A DNA stretch of 64,000 nucleotides from Angiostrongylus vasorum. Taxonomy: Eukaryota; Nematoda; Chromadorea; Rhabditida; Metastrongylidae. A program made the position numbers and the translations under genes. The stretch spans positions 1-64,000 of the forward strand of contig JADANN010000069.1 in assembly GCA_018806985.1 (NCBI GenBank). The letters are read 5' to 3'. This document shows positions 33,685-45,359 of the stretch, one piece after another (the first letter of the stretch is position 1; each line of letters starts with the position of its first letter). Below the pieces are notes generated by a model. It was not told the origin of the DNA, did not search any database, and saw only the letters and a list, made by a program, of their open reading frames with translations.

Positions 33685-33849
33685 TAAACAGATATTAGCT
33701 GAGGGACCGGCGAAACGAAGGACCCGCATGGTGTGGTGGTGAACGCGTTACTCCCCGGAAAGGACAACAGCGCGTTCGTTCCTCACCGCAGACTCCAGCA
33801 GTCTGGAGTTTTGCAAATATCTCAGCACTATAGAAGTTAAACGGATATT
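33685..33849 (+). mobile_element. SINE family 1 with target-site duplications
   Basis: The body 33,697-33,837 is flanked by 12-base repeats TAAACAGATATT and TAAACGGATATT. The head has ATGGTGTGGTGGTGAACGCG (A-box region) and GCGTTCGTTCCTC (B-box region). The body ends GCAAATATCTCAGCAC. The homologous region at about 53,040 lacks the insertion. Related copies are at 3.5, 22.9, 23.6, 28.5, 39.0 and 52.5 kb. Confidence 0.75.
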
Positions 33850-33859
33850 GTTTCCCAGA

Positions 33860-35475
33860 CCACGAAAGACCCCTGACTCGGCAGGACGAGTGTGGAAAGA
33901 CTGCAAAAAATTTTCAGGGTTGTTCTTGATCGCCGAAATCGCAAAGCACTAGGTGTCGATCTTTACTTGCAATACACTTGCATCTGAGCACTCGATAGAA
34001 GATCTGCTCATGCAAGCAAGAAGGATAAGGTACGACGTCATCGGTCTGGCCGAGACTAGAAGACGATACCCTTTCAACGCCGTCTGTGACACCGGAGATG
34101 AACTGTTCCTTGGCACATGCGACAATAGAGGAGTCGGCCTGGTCAGCGTTTCCGTCAACATGAGTTTTTCTATGAACATTGATTCATTGGAAGAACTAAC
34201 AACCCGAATCGGACGTTCACGGTTAAAAAGATGTGGATCAATACCAGCTTCGAAAAATCTTCGTCGTTTACGCGCCGACATCAAACCATGACGAAGGAGA
34301 AGTCGAAGCGTTCTATATAGACTTAGAGAAGTTCTACAGAGAAGGCCACACATTCTTCAAGGTCATCATTGCAGATTTTAACGCCAAGATTGGACCAAGA
34401 AGAACGTCTGAAGAATGTCGCAGTGGAACACACGAATTAGATTGGAACGAGTAGGGTTACCGGCCGTCTGAGTTTATCATGACGATCAAGACCATCCATG
34501 ATAAGTCGCAATTCCAGAAATTCCTCCCTCAACGCTGGGACGTGGGAGTCTCCCACTGGAGAGTACCATAACGAAATAAACCACACCATAGCAAACAGAA
34601 GCTTTTGCGTTACCGATGTCACCGTTGTCCCAAATTTCTACACGGGATCAGACCACCGCCTACTTCGTGCAAGATTCCATTTCTCGCAGAAGGGAGAAAA
34701 AGCTGCTAAATTCAAAAAACGAAGTCCCAAAACCACTATGAACTGGGAGTCTTTCAATTCATTAGTCGGCTGTTGGAAAGATGCCGTTGTCAATAACATC
34801 GCCGAAGAATACAATCGGCTCATTCAATATCTTCACGTTAACGCTGTGAAAGCTGAGAGTTCGAAAGTCAACAAGAGACGTCTGTCTCCAGAAACATCCG
34901 AGCTGATACGCCAGCGTGGATCGCACGAGCTGCAGGCAACCGGCTAACGTCCGAACTTGCAAAACAATGCAGACAGGGCGGTAAAAGAAGATCTCAGAGA
35001 GAGAAAGAGCAGCAGCAATGGTCAAAGTTGCACAGGATAGGAAAAAGCATTCAAAAAGCCCACCGAAGCTTCGCCAATTGCAGGACCAAGATGATTGCAC
35101 TCCGACGCCCAGTCGGAACAGTTACATCTTGCAGAAATGGAATGGAGAAAATCATTCACGATTGCTGCTTAGATCTCTCTAGTGACCAGGTCTCTCACTG
35201 GAAACGTCTTGCATCTCGTCTTTCCCTCATATGAAACAGAGGAGTACGGATATTGTCTCCCAACCGGTCCTTCTTTCCTAAATTTGACGTGCTATCTCCT
35301 CGGCTAAAAGTCGAACAACACCACTGATAGGAAAAGATATGCACACCTGAAAAAACTGCCGCCAGTCCTCAAAACTACACTGATTCGACACTTCACACAT
35401 TAACTCTCTGAATGTAAGGTACCTATTCAGTGGAAGGCCAGCAAGACAGCGCTATTGTTCAAAAATAGTGACTTC
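33860..35475 (+). pseudogene. RTE-type LINE, endonuclease and start of RT
   Basis: An AP-like endonuclease/exonuclease/phosphatase domain read in shifting plus-strand frames. Blocks are YDVIGLAETR (about 34,030), FVVYAPTSNHDE (about 34,260), VIIADFNAKIGP (about 34,365) and GSDHRLLRARF (about 34,645). These hold the catalytic Glu, Asp/Asn and Asp-His residues. A connector follows (34,690-34,950), then an early RT block near 35,320-35,460 that is broken. In RTE elements this domain nicks target DNA. Frame changes near 34,240 and a TAG near 34,452 inactivate it. The element breaks off at about 35,475. A second, more decayed copy is at 53,050-54,560. Confidence 0.8.
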
Positions 35476-35479
35476 GACC

Positions 35480-36260
35480 CTACAATCAGACATGCTATTT
35501 GTGCTAGATGGCCAATGGAATATAGAGTAGTAGTTGTTCGGATTTATCCTCTGTCCAGCCAACTGTACGTGGAATGCTCGACTTTGTATGAGTTCGCCAC
35601 GCGGAACTTTTTCCGTAACGGCCGTTAACAACCTCGAGCTCGGGTTATAATAGTTTATAGCAGTAACAACAATACAATAATAACCGTATGATGATATCCA
35701 GTTAGGTGAACGGATACGAGTGAACCACTTGAGCGAACACTGGAGCACTGAAATGCGGCATGCTGAGGCATTGGGAATACAGGGACTCACATACACACAC
35801 TGTCTGGTATAGGGCTAGCAACTACTTTCTGTAATGACTGGGGCTTTTATAGAGGGAACTAAAGGCAATGCTCAGAGAGGAATTCTAAGAGTTTTTCAAC
35901 TATACAATCTGATACCGCTACTTACACGACGGGTTTCTGAAGTCTATACATTAGCTTATACAGCAAGTACATGTGAAAGCGCACAACTGCTCGTGTGGAG
36001 ATTTCATCAGAAAAACTACACAAGGGCTTATAGAAAACGTTCCTTTAAAGATACACATATAGGTATACAAAAGATGTGCACACGAGAGATGTATTGATAT
36101 ATATGTATAGCTTGTACAAAGGCTTTTACAGAAAGTACATTTGGAAACGGTACAAAGAATTATAGAACATGATTGGAAAGATTTAAGATAATTACAACTA
36201 AGTGGTTAAAATAGGAAACATGCGATATTATAGGGAACAGAAACCATTCGGGAAATAGTT
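35480..36260. other. AT-rich stretch, nothing recognised
   Basis: Only the first 150 bases recur, at 55,360-55,500 (AATGGAATATAGA.TAGTAGTT block). The remainder has no second copy in the window and no coding signal. An LTR remnant is possible, but I see no paired LTR or primer-binding site. Confidence 0.3.
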
Positions 36261-36269
36261 ACTGTACTA

Positions 36270-36700
36270 TTTTTTTCGGTGAAGAATCGCTTAAGAAAGA
36301 TCAGGTTTGTACGCGGCGATCACTTTCATCCTTATTCACATCCCCTGGATATAAATTCGCGTTAAACACTGGCGTTGCATTTTTTCCAGTTCGAAGTTTT
36401 ACAAAGCAATAGTCTTCTTGTTCGTAATAGCAAATGATTATTCAACGATAACACTCTTATTCAAACATTTGGATGTCGATCTCTCAGTTAGAACGGACTA
36501 TTTCGAGCTTTTTTTCCTAGAGGCAAGAGATTATTCTTGGGATGATACCACCTCTATGGTAGTGCGCGAAAGGATGAGTGAGGACACAAAATTTGGGATT
36601 TGAATTGTATCACTGTCAAACACCTGTACCAGATAAATCATTAGGAAAACACCAAAATCGAAGAATCACAAATGAATGCAAGGATGATTAAAAAAGTCGT
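36270..36700 (+). repeat. Dispersed repeat shared with 22.6-22.9 and 54.6-54.96 kb
   Basis: 36,310-36,700 aligns directly with 54,600-54,940, including GTTGCATTTTTTCCA and the GGGATTTGAATTGTATCAC region. The first 230 bases also match 22,610-22,870 inverted. No frame is conserved. Confidence 0.6.
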
Positions 36701-37850
36701 TTACCGGTCACCTGTATCACCTGTAGTGCCATTGATCGTCGAGTGACTTGAGCGGGCGCCAGTAAGTCTTAAATTTTTCCCTGTCGCGTGCAAGAGTAGC
36801 CCAGTGGGTTGTGCTCGCTCTAGGGACTCGTCGAGCATCATATCTTTCTTCAAGGCTCTTTGCGAAGAACTCTGACCTACGGGTAGGTGGTCTTCCTGCA
36901 GTACGTTTGACATCCCGAGGAATCCAGTCACTAATGGCACTTTTCCATCGGTTGTCATTCACACGCATTATGTGTCCGGCCCACCTTATATTCCACTGTT
37001 TGGCGTACAGAACGGCATCTTTGATCTTTGATCGTCGACACAGATCGGAGCTTTGGATCCCTTCCCTTACTTGTGTGGAACGTGATGCTCCTAGCATCGC
37101 TCTTTCGACTGCGCGTTCGAATACGCTAAGCATTCATCCTGCTTACGCAGCGACCAAGTTTCTGACGCACACGTTAGGGCAGGAAGTACCGTTGAGTCGA
37201 AAAGGTGGGCACGGAGTCGGGTGTTCTTTGTTTTCTTCTCTTCATCCTTGATGCTCTTGAAAGCACCCCAAGCCGCTCGTTTCCTTCTGCTCAGCTCTGG
37301 AGCTAGGTCGTTCGTTCATCATATTGATTTCCTGACGTAGATAGACGTAACTGGAGCACTCAGAGATATTCGTTCCCTTGGGCATGAATGGAGCATGCGA
37401 AACCAATCCGTTCTTCATGAATATCGTTTTTGTGTGATTTAGTTGAAGACCAATCTTTCCACAAGCTTTATCAAAGTCGGTAAGCATACGTTACGCATGG
37501 CTAATGTTTGGTGTTATAAGGACGATGTCAACAGCAAAACGAAGATGGTGTAACTGCCGACCATCGATTTTCACTCCCATATTATCCCATTCCAATGTTC
37601 GTACGACGTTCTGGAGGGTGGCGGTAAATAATTTTGACGAGATGGTATCGCCTTGCCTAACTCCTCTTTTGACGTCAGTGATAATATCGTCGTAGAACGG
37701 TGATGAAAAAAAGTCGTTACACGAGCCAAATATGCTTCGGTTAAGCTCTAACAATGTTTGATGAAGTCGATCGCAAGGCGCATCCATCAAGGACTGACTT
37801 ATGCCGAGACCTTTAGAGATCTAACGCTTAGTGTTAGTACGGACCGAGTT
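36700..37850 (-). pseudogene. RTE-type LINE, RT catalytic half and C terminus
   Basis: Minus-strand blocks in order: KRGVRQGDTISSKLFTATLQ (about 37,670), VKIDGRQLHHLRFAVDIVLI (about 37,560), KIGLQLNHTKTIFMKN (about 37,450), a MLSVFERAVERAMLG block (37,133), then WNIRWAGHIMRVNDNRW, RPPTRRSEFF and THWATLARDR. This is the standard RTE order from RT blocks 4-7 to the C-terminal region. The catalytic FADD reads FAVD, so the first essential Asp is lost, and a frame break occurs near 37,245-37,490. It lies in the opposite orientation to the endonuclease part at 33.9-35.5 kb, so the two are not one intact element. Confidence 0.85.
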
Positions 37851-37859
37851 GACACGCAC

Positions 37860-38230
37860 TTTTTTAAAGATATCCTTTGAAATAGATCTATAGTTACTGA
37901 GTAACGAAAGCAGGCATGGTATCTGTAATTTTTAAAAGTAGTGTATGGGATAGCTTAGGAAAATGATTCAGTTTACACGAAATTTGTTTGTGGAAATCTT
38001 TATTCGACTATTTTTTTGACGTCTTCACCTTCACCAGAGCCATATTGATCCATATCGGTTGTCCGCGACCGCCCATCTTCGTATTGTGCGTTTTTTTATT
38101 CTTGTGGAGGCGAATCTTCTGGATTGGGGAACCTTCTGAATGAGAATCTCCCTCGGCAATGCCCAGACATACACGATGGTTGTTGAAGATTGTCCATTGA
38201 CTAAAGCTTATATTGGGGAAACACGTTTAG
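37860..38230. repeat. Repeat DNA with a decayed hammerhead-like end
   Basis: 37,800-37,950 matches 55,200-55,350. 37,980-38,220 belongs to the family seen at 2,850-3,100 and 20,500-20,800 (TTTATTCG then GACGTCTTCACCTTCACCAG on the minus-strand side). The hammerhead-like boxes are degraded. Confidence 0.45.
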
Positions 38231-38860
38231 GAGTGCTCTCACAGCCCAATTAAGGTGAAGAGCTCAACATCGTTTGTCGCTTTTCTACGAGAATTCCTGA
38301 ATGGAGGTTGAATTCATGGATGTGTCACGGAACCGAAATTTCTTGCCGTTCGACGCAAACCATCGGTAGGAAGACGAAATCTAGCAAGAATCGATGATTG
38401 ATTAGCACCAAGCATTTCAGTGAAACATTCTTCGACACAGTGCTAAACAGTAATAAAAAAATATATAAAGTTGATGAAAGAAATTCTGTGACCATTAACG
38501 ATAAAAAAGATTTGAGCAATAACACTGACTTCCTAACAAATTTACCGAAACGTTGTGAATGCTGCTGGTAGACCCACCGTCAAAAGTGAAACCAGACCAG
38601 CTAACATCATAACGAAAATCCCTAATGATGTTCTAAACCTGCATCATGTGTTTTACTTTGACAAAGCACCGTAGATGTTACTGAATACATTTCTGGCCTA
38701 TAGAGTAACTTTGAGTGACCAATCGAATTTATCAAGTCAGTGATATTGTTCTCCTAGAGATGTCCGGTATAAAGTGAGACAGAGGGTGTGGTTTTCCCAG
38801 AGAATGAATGCTATGGCATCAAAATGAATACACATGAATTGTAAAACCCTTCTATTTACA
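38230..38860. other. No gene or repeat recognised
   Basis: AT-rich sequence with one 66-codon minus-strand frame (38,325-38,525) that is hydrophobic but has no second copy or domain. Nothing else was supportable. Confidence 0.3.
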
Positions 38861-39500
38861 GTGCGACTCATATCGCGATTGCTCTATATTTATGAAAGAA
38901 AGTGCTGCCAGGTCATCCCCGTTGACGAGTGTTTGCCGATGACATTGTTAAGTAGAAAAATGGCCGAAAGAAGCGCAAAGCGAGCAGTCGTTCCGTGCGT
39001 AACAGGTGAGCTCCAGAAAGGGTAGTCTGACTTCGATCTGACCTAGAGTCTAAGCTCTGCAAATATCTCACCATCACTGCAGCTGCATTTCACACAATAT
39101 CCTGCCGTGAAAAAAACAATGGGCAGAAGATAAAAGTTATACATTGCGACACCTTTTTATTGATTTCGCTGCTCATACCATCATAGCTGCATAGTTATAA
39201 GAGAAACCGATACCTTGCTTGCACTACACACAAAAATCGACCATCTGCGAGGTATCCTCGTATTTCGTCGAAATCTGCAGATCGTTTGTGAAATAAATAA
39301 GGAACTGCCACTGCACCGATACCTTGTGACCATATTGCCATTTCCTGTTTGCTGAATTCGGATTGGAGAGAATTTCACAAGAGGTTTCGTGCTCGTCAAA
39401 AATCACAATCAGAGCAGTTGTTTGAATTACTATAATACAAAGCAAGAGAATGTAGCAGTACAACATGCATATCTTTGTGAAAGAATGACGATCATAAAAC
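38860..39500. repeat. Dispersed repeat unit, copy 3
   Basis: Direct copy of 1-815. It includes a SINE family 1 body at 38,985-39,095 (TCTGCAAATATCTCACCATC) and the AAAGTTATACATTG block. It leads into the same RT fragment as copy 1, so the whole 1-1,065 segment was duplicated as a unit. Confidence 0.65.
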
Positions 39501-39504
39501 TTAA

Positions 39505-39740
39505 AACGTAAAAGTAGGTGGTGGTTCTCATTATAGAATGGTGATATTTTGGCTGTGAATCTTCTACACAGGTAACGAAGAGCCTTTATATAACGACTAG
39601 AGAGACCGTGGATCTCCAGAGCTTCCAGGATTGCTTCCGCCTCAACTGACCCGGAAATTTTTCTATTTGAATCGATGAAAGTGAGGCAGGACGGTCCGTT
39701 GTACTCTAGCCATACTTCAGTGAGTGTTGTTGAGAAAAAC
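39505..39740 (-). pseudogene. RTE-type LINE RT fragment
   Basis: Minus strand: TEVWLEYNGPSCLTFIDSN, then a counterpart of VEAEAILEALEIHGLS and FTAKISPFYN. Direct copy of 815-1,040 and truncated at the same ISPFYN boundary. The upstream side is cut at about 39,738, where locus-copy DNA (like 5,145 onward) begins. Confidence 0.75.
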
Positions 39741-39749
39741 CACCAGAGT

Positions 39750-42100
39750 TAGCTCTCAACTTACTCCACTCAAGGATGAGTTGCGATTGGTGTTGTTCAT
39801 TTTTTTTGACCTACCCTTTCGACTTCAATACCTTTACGGTTATTAACAATGCATAGCTAACTAAGTGGAAATGCTGGAACCGAGATGTTGCCTCACATAT
39901 TGAAGTTACACCCACGCAGCCACTTGGAGTGATGCTCGTTGAAACATTGTTCTGACAAATGATGCATCCAATGCTTAGTCATGTTTCTAGCGTTTTTACG
40001 CCTTAAACCGAAGTAGTTTCTTTGATAAACTATGATCGTCGTCACGTGAAATGAAACTTGGAAGAAAAAAAATTCTGTCAGAAACCTTACCTGGTATTGT
40101 TAGTTCGTGCACAAAAGATAATCTTCAGGTTTTGCTCACTTCGACCAAGGTGAACAGATCTGTAATTTTTGATACGAGAAACATTAACAAACCACGGTTG
40201 AAAGATGGCTACAAAAAAATGCTGAAATTTGCCACACTGCGAGTTTTCTCCCACTAGGAAATTCTTAATCGGAAATGAGGTATCTAAATGCTTTTCAGTC
40301 TGACTGATCGTGGTACCTGCAAGCCTCAGCTCCAGAAACAGCCACTTGCATATTTTCAAAACGATGATAGTCAGTGATAATTTACCGAGTGTGATTAGTT
40401 TTCGCCTTCTTTACAGTACGCAAAAGGGCATTGATATTCAGTCGCTTGTGATCGAGTCTCGAAAGCAGCGTTGTTTTCATTGAGGAAGTGCGTAGCTTTT
40501 TCTCAAATTTCTCTTGATAATCTTCTCAACGAGGATATCTTTTATGTGAATCAAAAAATTTTTGGTTGTCTGTGAGAATCAAAAGACCGTGTAAAATATT
40601 TTTTACGTAAAACAACAGCTTCTTACTCGAGGTGTTTTTAAAATGCATCTCTCTGTTTGAAGACATAAATTGTCCTAGTTGCAACCACTGTTTCAATGTG
40701 CCAGTGACACTCTTATAGCTTCTTAGTTAGTGGCTGCTTTGACTATAACCGAAGCTGTTCCAAAATAATTTCCATTACACCAGACAAATTTTTTTCCTCC
40801 AACAGAATTAAAACTAGTATACTACTCGCAACCATGCAACGTAATCGCTTACCACCTGTTCTTAACAGAAACAATGCTTAAAACTGTCTTAAGTACAATG
40901 CGATATTTAAAAGATGGGCCAATATGACACGAGTACTACAGTGGAGATGATGTTTAAGGGTCACTCTCACCAATTAGTAATGGTTGTCTTCTTCAGTACC
41001 TAAAACCAGTCATTATGGGTCGGGCTAATCATTGCCACAACTCGACGGTAGCACTACATTGATTAGCACCGTTATTCGTGGAGACTAACTAACGATAATC
41101 CAGAAAGGTCGTATGAGTCAAACAATATTCTACAGCTTTGCGTAATCCACAGTATTGGAAGTCTTGGTAAAGTTGTGTTTGTTTTTGTATTTACTACACA
41201 GTTAAGAATAAATGATTTCAATTTGAGACGAAATGTCTCTTCATTATAAACATTTTTTAGACGAACTGTAGAGTATGTCGTAAACGAAAGAAGAAAGAGT
41301 AAACCAAGGTGGCACGGTTGCTGCAAAAAATCTTAAAAACATACTAGTCTATGAGTAAAGTACTTCATTCGAGCTGCGCTGCACTGAAGAAGATTCGATT
41401 CGATAAGACGAAGAAGAACACAGATAAAATCTATAAAAAAATATGAATTCGTTTGAAAAACTATTAGAAGTTTAAGACGCTGAATCGACGAACTTTATAT
41501 ACTCTAAGCTTCATCGTTGTCAGTAATAAATTGGAAAGTCAGTCCCATAGCTAGTTCATGCCACGGATTTGAAAAATGTGATGGAGATGAACAACTCAAG
41601 CACATATGTTCCGCTTGTTAGGGCAAGGTGAAAATATCCCAACTACAATCCATTAATAAAAAAGATGGAGTAAAATGAATACGAGTACCATGGTGGAGAC
41701 GGTGCTCACCAATTAGTAATGGTTACCTTTGTCAGAACCTAAAAAAATTCAGTCATTGTGGATAGGGCCAGTCATTGCCACAACTACGCGGTGGCCCTGC
41801 ATTGATAAGTAGCGTTATTTATGGCGACTATTTAACGAAAATCAAGGATTATCACATAAGCTAAGCAATATTCTACAGTTCAGCATAAAACACGGTAGCT
41901 GAAGACTTCGCGAGGTTCTATTTGTTTTTGTGTTTATTGCACAGTTCCTAATAAATAATTTCAATTAGTAGCGAAATCCCTCCTGCCTTTATACACTCAG
42001 CCCCATTTAAAATCCTCGGATGGTGGCATCAGAAAATCTGCTATTCTATGTTTCTTCAGTACTAAAAAACACAAATCTGGTACCTAACCAGTTCATTTAA
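39750..42100. repeat. Third, gene-less copy of the secreted-gene locus
   Basis: Blocks equivalent to 5,145-5,850, then 8,930-9,085, then about 11,560-12,250 follow one another in direct orientation. The entire five-exon gene is missing between about 40,490 and 40,530. Two decayed copies of the 66-codon frame found intact at 17,400-17,600 lie at 40,905-41,080 and 41,660-41,840. They sit in a tandem repeat of roughly 0.75 kb (40,900-41,160 and 41,650-41,900). No open gene remains. Confidence 0.65.
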
Positions 42101-42750
42101 AATTAACAAGTTGAATAAAATTTAGAAAAGTGTAGTCATCATAAGTATTTTTTAAACGAAGTGTGAAGTATGTTGTATATAAAACAAAGAAAATCGGAGG
42201 AGGATCGTTGGTGCAAAAAATCTTAAAAACATCTTGGTGCATGAATGAAAGTATTTCATTCGAACGGTACTCTTCTGAAAAGGAATCGATTCGATACGAC
42301 GACGAGACACCCACATCGTAGTGACGAACGGCTGTCGATCACCGACTCACAACATCGGCTTTGAAGAAGACGATGATGTTGAAACGTTAACCGAAGAAGT
42401 GTTTTGCAACAATCATGTGTTAGATTATCAATGAAGGCAGATGCGCCTTGATAAATATTAACACTGTTTTCGGAAATCTCCGAACTCTCGATTTTCACAC
42501 ATTGTTGATTTTGTTATAGGGATAAAAGTTCTCTTTGCACCGATTGGGAATCGACTCGACAGCGAGCTTTGTCAAGTGCGGCCTGCTTTCGACACCCTTG
42601 CTTTTAAAAATTAGAATCAATTCCAACATGTATGATCCGTGTTGATGTATTCATGTGTTTACACCAAAGTATCTGTAGGAGAACAATAGGTAGTTTCAAC
42701 TCATATTGTTTCCAAGTGTGTTTTCTGGCGATCAACAGCTTTCGCAATAT
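42100..42750. other. Low-complexity flank with a decayed hammerhead-like motif
   Basis: 42,120-42,300 shares segments with 41,225-41,410 (ACGAA.TGT.GAGTATGT and TGCAAAAAATCTTAAAAACAT). The rest has no recognised gene. The motif at 42,357-42,392 is listed separately. Confidence 0.35.
42357..42392 (+). ncRNA. Degenerate hammerhead-like motif
   Basis: Plus strand: GGCT, TTGAAGA, spacer, GAAAC, GTT, AACC. Core C is T and stem II is weak. It has the same order of boxes as 14,423-14,458. Confidence 0.35.
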
Positions 42751-43539
42751 AGTCATATATTGCCCCAGGCGTCGCGGTTTTCAAAAAATATGCTGATTTG
42801 GGGCTTGCCTAAGCTAACCGTATCCATACCTGGAACACATGAGTGGTAGTAATGTCTAGACAATAAAGCAAACAGTACTGTTGGAACTCGCATGTGAAGA
42901 TGGGTTGTTAAAATATTTATGCAAAAAAAAAACTTGGAAAGTAGCTGGTGATTCGAGGGTTTGTAATTCAGTTGGCTTTCACAGTTTCTCATTAAGAGTA
43001 TGTTAGTTTCCTTAGGAAGTAGACCCTTGTAAAAACGCAGGAATAACTTAATGTAAGAGTCCTGGTCTAGAACCTTGTTGTTTGATAAGCTTTGTTCGTT
43101 CCCAGAAATGTTTTCGATAATTAATGACTTAAAAAGCATTAATACGACGTTACAAGTACTTTTGTCTTATTTATACAAAAATTGGTAATATTACTTAGAA
43201 CTAAGGATCAGATCGATGTTACTCAGGCACATGCTTTGTTTATCTTTTTAGATACTACAGAATAGTGGCAATTCATCTACAAATGAAATTCATTGTTTTG
43301 TCATTCGATTGTCACATTAGAGGCCATCTTCTCAAATTCCAATCAAGGGGAATCCCAATTATTAGAGGCATTGCAATGTCGATTCTTCATGTATGTTTAT
43401 TCCTAGTCTTCCCGTGAGGAAGGGCGTTTTGCCCAAAAAAAGGCGACGGTTTGATCGACTATGTAGTTTTGAAAGAACGGTGAAATCAACTACATATAAC
43501 GTCGAACTGACCGTAATTTAATCATTTTCATCATGTTGT

Positions 43540-44030
43540 TCTATCAGGAATACATCCTTGCGCCTTATCAAACAGTGAGGCTGTGACAATTTGATCGTAG
43601 ATTAGTTGCTTAATTAAGTGCATGGATGGCCTGTCTTCACTGGAAGTGCGGTCCCCAGCACTTTCGGTAACATTCATTTCCCTTACGCATAACTGCCATC
43701 CATGATGATGGTCGGCTTCGAAAATGGTGACGCATGCGGCGCTCATTCCGCAGCACTAAAAGGCATACGCAGATGGTTGACGTTGGTCATCAACAGCTCC
43801 GCCCATAGTCTTGGTGATCGCCCAGGAGAATGCTTGAATTCTGCAGAAGTCTACTTCACGGTTCTTTTCGTCCATCTGTTATTTGTTCTTTTCATTACAT
43901 CATCCCCCCCCCCATTTGTGCTTCGCTCTTGATGTATGCTCGTCTTTATCTCAAAGGTGGGAGGGATCCTGAAGACCTGAATTGCGCAACTAGTCTAGAC
44001 GTTGTGAGTGCTGATTAAATTCAGGAATAT
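43540..44030 (-). pseudogene. RTE-B LINE C-terminal relic (inverted copy)
   Basis: Minus-strand mirror of 16,050-16,420. Recognition is by DNA alignment; the KAKH and RWM.VLA blocks are broken by indels. A run of nine or more C near 43,907 lies inside it. Confidence 0.45.
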
Positions 44031-44663
44031 ATGGCTAATGCAGTATCTAGGAGTATGCAGAGCTTTTCCAATTAGTTGAAATTTCAGTTGAAGTCTTTGC
44101 GATTAGATGTGGGAAGCAGTTAGACGGTCGTTCCAATGAAAGGGCCGAATCACGCCACACTGTTTTCTTCTCCTGTCTAATTGTTCTTTCTTATTGTTCT
44201 TCCTGTTCACTTGATTTGATCCAAGGTAACCCTAACGGAGTGCTCGCTATACTAAAAGAACCACCCTGTTCGATTTGTTCGCCTTCACACCACTGGTTCT
44301 TAATGAACTGTCTCTTCCACCCATTTATAAACAGTTCATTCTTTTTTCACGCATCGGTGACGTCATTTGACATCGTCTCTAATTCGTACACACTTTTTGG
44401 CACGGCGACGATGTTATCAAAAAATCCAAGAATTGGTAAAAATTTTCAGTCCGTGTAGATGCCCTTCTCGACTCAATCAAGCGACTACATCATTTATTGT
44501 AGAAAGGCAGTAAACGATATGGTGGCATTGGGCCTTGTTGGACGTGTTTCACTGTGTTGATATATTTATTTATATGATCTTATAAACTGATCTTCTTTAG
44601 CTGATGCGAGGTTGGTATAGGTCCTCGTTGTCGTTGTCGTTGTTGTTGGTGTTGTTGGTCGAT

Positions 44664-44700
44664 GGCTGACGTTTCGGCGATTTCGCCTTCGTCAGAGCCT
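44664..44700 (-). ncRNA. Hammerhead-like ribozyme motif, best preserved copy
   Basis: Minus strand: GGCT, CTGACGA, extra A, GGCG/CGCC perfect 4-bp stem II with loop AAAT, GAAAC, GTC, AGCC. Stem I GGCT/AGCC is fully Watson-Crick. The only departures from the textbook hammerhead are the extra A before stem II and the missing stem III loop. Confidence 0.6.
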
Positions 44701-45359
44701 GGACATATTTTATATTAGAATACTTTAATTATTCGGTGGAAAAGGCTAAAGTATTAACGAAGATCAAAGTTTTAAATAGATGGTGGGTTAGGATGCTACG
44801 GTCAAAACTGAAAGGCTACTCACCGTGATATAACGAGTGGGAATGGCGCACGCATTGTTCACGTGGGGTCGCGAGCACGACACACCCCGGGGTCAAAATA
44901 TCATTTTGAAATAGAGCGCCAGGTCACGTGTGATAGTGAGGCATTCGTCTTTCCGATTCATTTTTGGATTTTTGAAATTTATCCAAAACGCTTCAAGAGT
45001 TTTGCGCGTTGATGTTTTCGACTCCTGCGCTGGGATCCCGTACAGTCACTTCAAAATCATCGCCGTTGTGCCTTTGTGCCCCTATGCGTACCTAAAGGAG
45101 TGTTTTGACGAATTTTGGCTTTCCCATCTAGATGTTCTTTTATGCGGACACAAAGCGGTCTACCCGTCTCCCAAATGTATTCCTCACCACATGACTTACA
45201 TGAGATCAAGTATATTGTACCTGAACTCATGCTCCTGCAACTATGTGGCGGTTATTGACTTCCCACCCAATAGCCTACGGCGTCAGCTTGTCCTCAATCG
45301 CCTTATGATCGTTTGTGCAACTCAGAAAACCGTATGATCTGTTCTAACGGGAGAGACGG

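Noticed and set aside
35620..36250. Solo LTR of an LTR retrotransposon
   Set aside because: AT-rich with TATA-like segments, but no TG..CA ends with a target duplication and no second copy in the window.
33860..37850. Twin-priming inversion of a single RTE insertion
   Set aside because: In twin priming the inverted 5' part would lie next to the 5' side of the 3' part, beyond 37,850. Here it lies on the other side.
44625..44660. Microsatellite (GTTGTC/GTTGTT run)
   Set aside because: Part of the PLE terminal repeat, mirrored exactly in the other arm, so not an independent simple repeat of note.
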